Both the position numbers and the translations under genes were made by a program. From positions 1-18,219 of the forward strand of contig JAOZTW010000015.1 of NCBI GenBank assembly GCA_029938985.1: a stretch of DNA of 18,219 bases, written 5' to 3'. This document shows, in pieces, positions 13,802 to 18,219 of the stretch. The notes beneath the pieces are model-generated. The model was given only the letters and a program-made list of their open reading frames with translations, did not search any database and had not been told where the DNA came from. Source of the stretch: Bacteroidales bacterium (GTDB taxonomy: Bacteria; Bacteroidota; Bacteroidia; Bacteroidales; JAOZQN01). The number at the start of each line of letters is the position of its first letter. Within the stretch, counting starts at the first letter, position 1.

Positions 13802-14899
13802 TTATATTACTGTTTTAATAGAAAAGAAAGTTAATTTTTCATTTTCTTTAATAAATTCGTATTTAACAGGTTCTACCGACTCTCTAAATACATCTATAAG
13901 TCCAAGACCTCCTGTAACATAGTATGGAATTCCGTCGCCTCGTAAAACTGTTCTATAAAAAGTATTTAATTGGTCTCTATCCATTTTATTCAAATCGTCC
14001 ATATAAGTTTTAAACTTATCAGCTTTACTGGTTTCTATATAATTACCTCCACTAATTGCAAATTTCTTGTCAATTTCTGCAAGAATAAAAATCCCCTCTC
14101 TATTTCCTTTTTCATTTATATAAGCGTGTTTACTAATGTTTTGTAAAGTTTCAACCATTGTATGAAACACTCTTTTTCGTTGTGTTATTGATTCCATTTT
14201 GGTATTATCTTCCACCATTGAAAATACCGAATATATTGTGTCTTCAGAAAAATCACCTTTGTGAGCCAAAATAATTTTTTCTTTACTTATAATTTTATGT
14301 AATTTTTTTGTCTCCGAAATATCTATTAAACTATCTTTTTCAATACTTTCGATTAATTTACTTTTTATTCGTATTTGAAAATAAAAAATTGATATTTCAT
14401 CATTAATACGTTCAAAATCAAAATCTAATTTCTCCTTTGATTTACGTACCATTTCTATAAAACCTAAGCCTGCACCACCTTGTTCCGACAATTTTTTATT
14501 TTTTAATACCTTAACATATAAATCCTTTAATTCCTTTTTTTCCAAGCTATTAACACTATCTAACTTCCCCTTAACAAAACCTGCTTTTTCGTTTTCCACT
14601 ATATTGGAGGTAGAAATATAAAATACATCTCCAACATTTCGTGTTATAAACAACTCATCGGCAAGTTGAAGTTCATTTGCACGATGACTATCTGCATATC
14701 TTACAATGTTTTGAAAACTTTCAATCATTAAAAAGGAAAGTTTGTTTCTTAAACTGCGAAAACCTTTTTCGTCTTCAAGATGAGTTTTTATTAGGTCGGT
14801 AGCCATACCAAGAACGTAGTTTGTAAAATCTCCTTGATAAAGTAGGCTAAGATTATCTTTCTCAAACTGTTTGAATAATGAATATATTAAATTAGGCAT
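13802..14899 (-). CDS. Tandem SiaB-like (DUF6272) kinase-fold protein
   Basis: The 365-residue protein consists of two diverged copies of the roughly 180-residue SiaB family kinase unit (GHKL ATPase fold). Copy 1 (about 1-185) has L-L-Y-Q-G-D-F, the N-box-like I-E-S-F-Q-N-I-V-R-Y (E60, N64) and the glycine motif G-G-A-G-L-G-F-I-E-M (141-150). Copy 2 (about 195-365) has I-L-A-H-K-G-D-F, V-E-T-L-Q-N-I-S-K-H (E250, N254), A-I-S-G-G-N-Y-I and the weakened G-G-L-G-L-I-D-V (330-337). In Pseudomonas, SiaB phosphorylates the partner SiaC (DUF1987) and the phosphatase SiaA reverses it. No siaA- or siaC-like gene is visible here. The divergent glycine motif in copy 2 hints at division of labour, such as one catalytic and one regulatory half. 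It leads a probable operon with hpt. Confidence 0.78.
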   Translation of the reverse strand: MPNLIYSLFKQFEKDNLSLLYQGDFTNYVLGMATDLIKTHLEDEKGFRSLRNKLSFLMIESFQNIVRYADSHRANELQLADELFITRNVGDVFYISTSNIVENEKAGFVKGKLDSVNSLEKKELKDLYVKVLKNKKLSEQGGAGLGFIEMVRKSKEKLDFDFERINDEISIFYFQIRIKSKLIESIEKDSLIDISETKKLHKIISKEKIILAHKGDFSEDTIYSVFSMVEDNTKMESITQRKRVFHTMVETLQNISKHAYINEKGNREGIFILAEIDKKFAISGGNYIETSKADKFKTYMDDLNKMDRDQLNTFYRTVLRGDGIPYYVTGGLGLIDVFRESVEPVKYEFIKENEKLTFFSIKTVI

Positions 14900-15385
14900 T
14901 TTAATTTATTAAATAAATGATTAAGAATTAAGAACTAAGGTAGCTAACTATGTGAAAATTTCACTTTTTAATGGTCTATTTTTATATTTTGTTTAGTTAA
15001 AAATTATACTATTATTTTATGCCTTACAAAATGTAAAAAAACTTAAATAAAATGATATTTAGACACAGTCATCTATTTTTGTAAAATTAATCCCAAAGAA
15101 AAGTAAAAAAATTGGTTAAACAAAATATATTATGAAATTTATTTTAACTATTTTTTTATAATAAATAACTTTGCTTTAAGAAAAATTTAATTGTTTTTTA
15201 TCAATTATGTATAATTTATTAATAAACAGAGATATCTTGAATAAATTTTTGAAAATCAATTTTATTATTATTGATAGAAAAATAAAAATTTTGTTTAAAT
15301 AATAATTATTATCTAAATTTGACAAATTAAATTAACTATCTGCTTATAGACCTCAATTAGTGAAAATAAATAATTTTTATTTAAA
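14900..15385. other. Divergent intergenic region between the SiaB-like and type IIG genes
   Basis: This 486-base gap is extremely AT-rich with no credible gene. It holds a short palindrome GTGAAA-A-TTTCAC (14952-14964), a weak inverted pair TATATTTTGTTTA (14983-14995) / its complement (15117-15129), and the promoter of the type IIG gene at its right end. The promoter of the SiaB-like gene should be at the left end, but no clear box is seen. Confidence 0.5.
15290..15321 (+). promoter_or_regulatory. Bacteroidota-type promoter of the type IIG gene
   Basis: TTTG (15290-15293) and TAAATTTG (15314-15321) are spaced by 20 bases, matching the Bacteroidota consensus TTTG-N(about 17-23)-TAnnTTTG. The predicted transcription start would be near 15328, giving a leader of roughly 55-60 bases before the ATG at 15386. 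Confidence 0.55.
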
Positions 15386-18219
15386 ATGAAATTAGAAACA
15401 ATTAACTTTAAAACAGCTATAAATCAAGCATATTTCAAACAAAGTTTAAAATCTGCAGATATTGAATTGTTTAAAAATGAACTTACCAATGTTTTTAATC
15501 TTGCCGATAATAAACAAGATGAAGATTATCATAAAAATAATATATCACATTTTTTAAAAACTGTTTATTATAAAGATAAATATATTGTTAATGTAAATAA
15601 AAATCAAGACCTTGTAGTAAAACATGGTAATTCAATAAATGATAAGGTTGCAGTAATTCTTGAATTTAAGAAACCTACCGAAAAACGTGATATGATTTCT
15701 ATAGAAAAGCCTAATACTAAGGCTTTACATCAGTTAGTTTATTACTATCTTAGAGAACGAATAGACAACAAAAATTCATCTATAAAATATTTAATTGCTA
15801 CTAACTTTAACCAATGGTTTATTTTTGATGAATTATGGTTTGATAAACATATTTTTGGAAATAAAGAATTAGTAAAAAGATATTTAGAGTTTAAATTAAG
15901 TGGGCATGATACAAAGTTTTTTTACGAACAAATAGTTAGTAAATTTATTGAAAAATTAGACCGCAATTTGCCTTGCATGTATATTAATTTGAATGATTAT
16001 AAAAAAATTATTTTTAATTCAGATAAATATAATGAAAATAAACTTATAAATTTATATAAAATATTTTCTCCCGAACATTTATTAAAACTATCTTTTTCAA
16101 ACGATTATAACCAAATAGATACAGGATTTTACAATGAATTATTATATATTCTTGGTTTGGAAGAGCTTACTAAAGCGGGTAAAGTATTAATAACAAGGAT
16201 AAAACAAAAAAAACGAAAATCTGGTTCTATATTAGAAAACGCTATAAATATTGTTTCTATTAGGCACAAATTAAAAAATGTGGATAATTTAGAAACATTT
16301 GGTGCAAAAGAAGACGAGCAATTATTTAGCATAGCATTAGAATTATCAATAACTTGGTTGAATAGAATTTTGTTCTTGAAACTTCTTGAAGGACAATTAA
16401 TTAAATATCACAGAGGAAATTTAGATTATGCTTTTTTAAATACCAAAAAAATTAATGATTTTGACGAATTAGACGAATTGTTTTTTGAAGTTTTGGCAAT
16501 AAAATTAAAAAACAGAACAGACTCGGTTATTTCTAAATTTGGAAATCTACCATATTTAAACAGTTCGTTGTTTGAAATTACTAAGCTTGAAGAAAAAACG
16601 TTACAAATATCTGCACTTAAAGACCGTTTAAAAATTCCAATTGCCTCAAACACAGTATTAAAAGACACTAAAGGAAAAAAATTAAAAGGTGAATTAAATA
16701 CGCTTGAATATTTGTTCAAATTTTTAAATGCTTATAATTTTTCGAGTGAATCAAATGCCGATATTCAGGAAGATAACAAAACAATTATTAATGCGGCAGT
16801 TCTTGGTCTGATTTTCGAAAAAATTAACGGATATAAAGACGGTTCTTTTTATACTCCAAGTTTTATTACAACTTATATCAGCCGTCAAACAGTGAGAACC
16901 ACTGTTTTAAAAAAATTTAATGAAGAAGCAAAACAATCTAATATTTTTAGAGTATCAAATAACTTTGAAGATTTAAAAGACAATATTGACTATAGCGACA
17001 AAAATATACGGCAAAAAGCAAACGAAATTATTAATAGTATAAAAATTTGCGACCCCGCAGTTGGTTCGGGGCATTTTCTTGTGTCGGTTTTAAACGAACT
17101 TGTGGCGGTAAAAAGTGAACTAAAAATATTGAACGACACTAATAATAGGCGTTTAAGAGGTATAAAAATTGAAAATATAAACGATGAGCTTGAAATAATA
17201 GACGAAGAGACAAGTGAACTTTTCAAATATTATGTTAATAATAAAGGTGTGCCACCTTCTGAAATTCAAAATATTCAAAAAACTATTTTTTCTGAAAAAA
17301 GAAAATTGATAGAAAACTGTATTTATGGGGTGGATATTAATCCTAAATCGGTGTTAATTTGTCGTTTGCGACTTTGGATAGAGTTACTGAAAAGCACCTA
17401 TTATAAAGAAAGTGAGCTTGCAATTGCAAATTTTCCAAAATGGGAATTAGAGACTTTACCAAACATAGATATTAATATAAAAACGGGAAATTCGTTGATA
17501 AGCAAATTTGATACTGGCTTAAATATTTTTGAACAAAAAGCAGTAAATAATTTGATTATTCAATATAAATTTGTTGCTGAAACATACAAAAAAACAAGCG
17601 ATTATAAAAAAAAAACTAATTTAAGAGAACAAATTGAACGTTTGAAAAGTGAACTTGAAAAATATACTATTCCACGAGATAAACACTACCGAAAATACTT
17701 GAATAAGAAAAATGAACTTGAAAATCATTTAAATATTAAATCTAATAAAAATGTAATTTTAAAACAAATAGAAAAAATAAGTAAAGAAGTTACGGAACTT
17801 GAAATTAAATATAAAAAAAATTATTATAAAGTTTATGCAAATTCAATGGAATGGTCTATTGAATTTCCTGATATTTTATCTAATAATGGCAAATTTTGTG
17901 GTTTCGATTTAGTGGTTGGAAATCCTCCATATTTTTCTATTAGTAAAGATAAAAAATTAAAAGAAGTAAACGATAACTATTTGACTTACAAACAAACTGG
18001 AGATGTATATATGCTTTTTATTGAGCGAGCTATGCAAATTTTGAAAAAAGGTGGAATTTTAAGTTTTATTACTTCAAATAAATGGATGCGTGCTGCTTAC
18101 GGCAAAAGTTTGCGTAGCTATTTATTACAAAATACTAAAATAGATAAAATAATAGATTTTGATGGTTTAAAAGTTTTTGATAAAGCAACAGTGGACACAA
18201 ATATTATTTCTGTTTGTAA
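15386..18219 (+). CDS. Type IIG restriction-modification enzyme (Eco57I-like), 3' end beyond the window
   Basis: The frame from the ATG at 15386 (in-frame stop 15 bases upstream, at 15371) stays open for 944 codons to the window end. The N-terminus carries a PD-(D/E)xK-like nuclease: N-Q-D75-L-V-V followed by V-I-L-E93-F-K95-K-P, with catalytic D, E and K. A helical middle follows. The N6-adenine methyltransferase then has D-G-S-F-Y-T-P-S-F-I (motif X-like), I-C-D-P-A-V-G-S-G-H-F (motif I, D556) and Y-G-V-D-I-N-P-K-S-V. A lysine-rich coiled-coil insert comes next, then V-V-G-N-P-P-Y-F (motif IV, 846-849). Such single-chain enzymes cut and methylate the same asymmetric site. The target-recognition domain would lie past the window. 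The TAA in the last three bases is out of frame. The family is clear, the site specificity is not. Confidence 0.9.
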   Translation, partial: MKLETINFKTAINQAYFKQSLKSADIELFKNELTNVFNLADNKQDEDYHKNNISHFLKTVYYKDKYIVNVNKNQDLVVKHGNSINDKVAVILEFKKPTEKRDMISIEKPNTKALHQLVYYYLRERIDNKNSSIKYLIATNFNQWFIFDELWFDKHIFGNKELVKRYLEFKLSGHDTKFFYEQIVSKFIEKLDRNLPCMYINLNDYKKIIFNSDKYNENKLINLYKIFSPEHLLKLSFSNDYNQIDTGFYNELLYILGLEELTKAGKVLITRIKQKKRKSGSILENAINIVSIRHKLKNVDNLETFGAKEDEQLFSIALELSITWLNRILFLKLLEGQLIKYHRGNLDYAFLNTKKINDFDELDELFFEVLAIKLKNRTDSVISKFGNLPYLNSSLFEITKLEEKTLQISALKDRLKIPIASNTVLKDTKGKKLKGELNTLEYLFKFLNAYNFSSESNADIQEDNKTIINAAVLGLIFEKINGYKDGSFYTPSFITTYISRQTVRTTVLKKFNEEAKQSNIFRVSNNFEDLKDNIDYSDKNIRQKANEIINSIKICDPAVGSGHFLVSVLNELVAVKSELKILNDTNNRRLRGIKIENINDELEIIDEETSELFKYYVNNKGVPPSEIQNIQKTIFSEKRKLIENCIYGVDINPKSVLICRLRLWIELLKSTYYKESELAIANFPKWELETLPNIDINIKTGNSLISKFDTGLNIFEQKAVNNLIIQYKFVAETYKKTSDYKKKTNLREQIERLKSELEKYTIPRDKHYRKYLNKKNELENHLNIKSNKNVILKQIEKISKEVTELEIKYKKNYYKVYANSMEWSIEFPDILSNNGKFCGFDLVVGNPPYFSISKDKKLKEVNDNYLTYKQTGDVYMLFIERAMQILKKGGILSFITSNKWMRAAYGKSLRSYLLQNTKIDKIIDFDGLKVFDKATVDTNIISVC

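Noticed and set aside
16129..17226. Three minus-strand ORFs inside the type IIG gene (16129, 16426, 16990)
   Set aside because: They are antisense to a clearly conserved coding frame with intact methyltransferase and nuclease motifs. Serine/phenylalanine-rich composition is typical of antisense of lysine/glutamate-rich genes.
18217..18219. TAA at the last three bases as the stop of the type IIG gene
   Set aside because: The gene frame reads ...TCT GTT TGT AA, so this TAA is one frame off and the gene continues beyond the window.

Overview
This is a strongly AT-rich window from a member of the Bacteroidota. Three kinds of evidence point there. A fragment at the left edge carries a type IX secretion (T9SS) C-terminal sorting domain. 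The housekeeping proteins (MutS, DnaN, Adk, Hpt, a rhomboid, an RDD protein, DUF4340) read as Bacteroidota-type. Starts lack Shine-Dalgarno sequences, and the one convincing promoter fits the Bacteroidota TTTG / TAnnTTTG pattern. A marine or uncultured Bacteroidales/Marinilabiliales-like organism is a reasonable guess, but the sequence does not fix the genus.

Layout. 1-1137 (+) holds two decayed secreted-protein genes, a T9SS cargo tail and a propeller-like protein, both with frameshifts. 1146-2341 (-) is a compact two-gene unit: an orphan receiver-like protein followed 8 bases later by a short protein resembling only the N-terminal part of Cas6. 2342-3399 has no gene but has repeats. 3400-6015 (-) is mutS. 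A small inverted-repeat element separates it from a DraRnl-type RNA ligase (6212-7201, -). Then come a rhomboid protease (7307-7999, -), a nested-hairpin repeat region, and dnaN (8345-9478, -). A DUF4340 membrane-anchored protein (9630-10592, +) is divergent from dnaN and convergent with an RDD membrane protein (10723-11700, -). Adk (12108-12677, -) and Hpt (13239-13775, -), often neighbours in Bacteroidota, are separated here by a 336-bp MITE-like element with terminal inverted repeats and a 7-bp target duplication. Upstream of hpt is a double-length SiaB-like (DUF6272) kinase (13802-14899, -). The right end (15386 onward, +) is a type IIG restriction-methylation enzyme whose reading frame runs off the window.

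How it fits together. The core genes serve DNA replication and repair (dnaN, mutS), purine nucleotide metabolism (adk, hpt), signalling (SiaB-like) and membrane functions. Accessory content lies at both ends (T9SS cargo remnants, receiver/Cas6-like pair, type IIG enzyme) and in the gaps. Nearly every long gap holds a hairpin or inverted-repeat element, so the chromosome looks heavily seeded with MITE/REP-like repeats. The best candidates for something undescribed are the receiver/Cas6-like pair, the tandem SiaB-like protein and the 336-bp MITE between hpt and adk. No CRISPR array, tRNA or rRNA was recognised.
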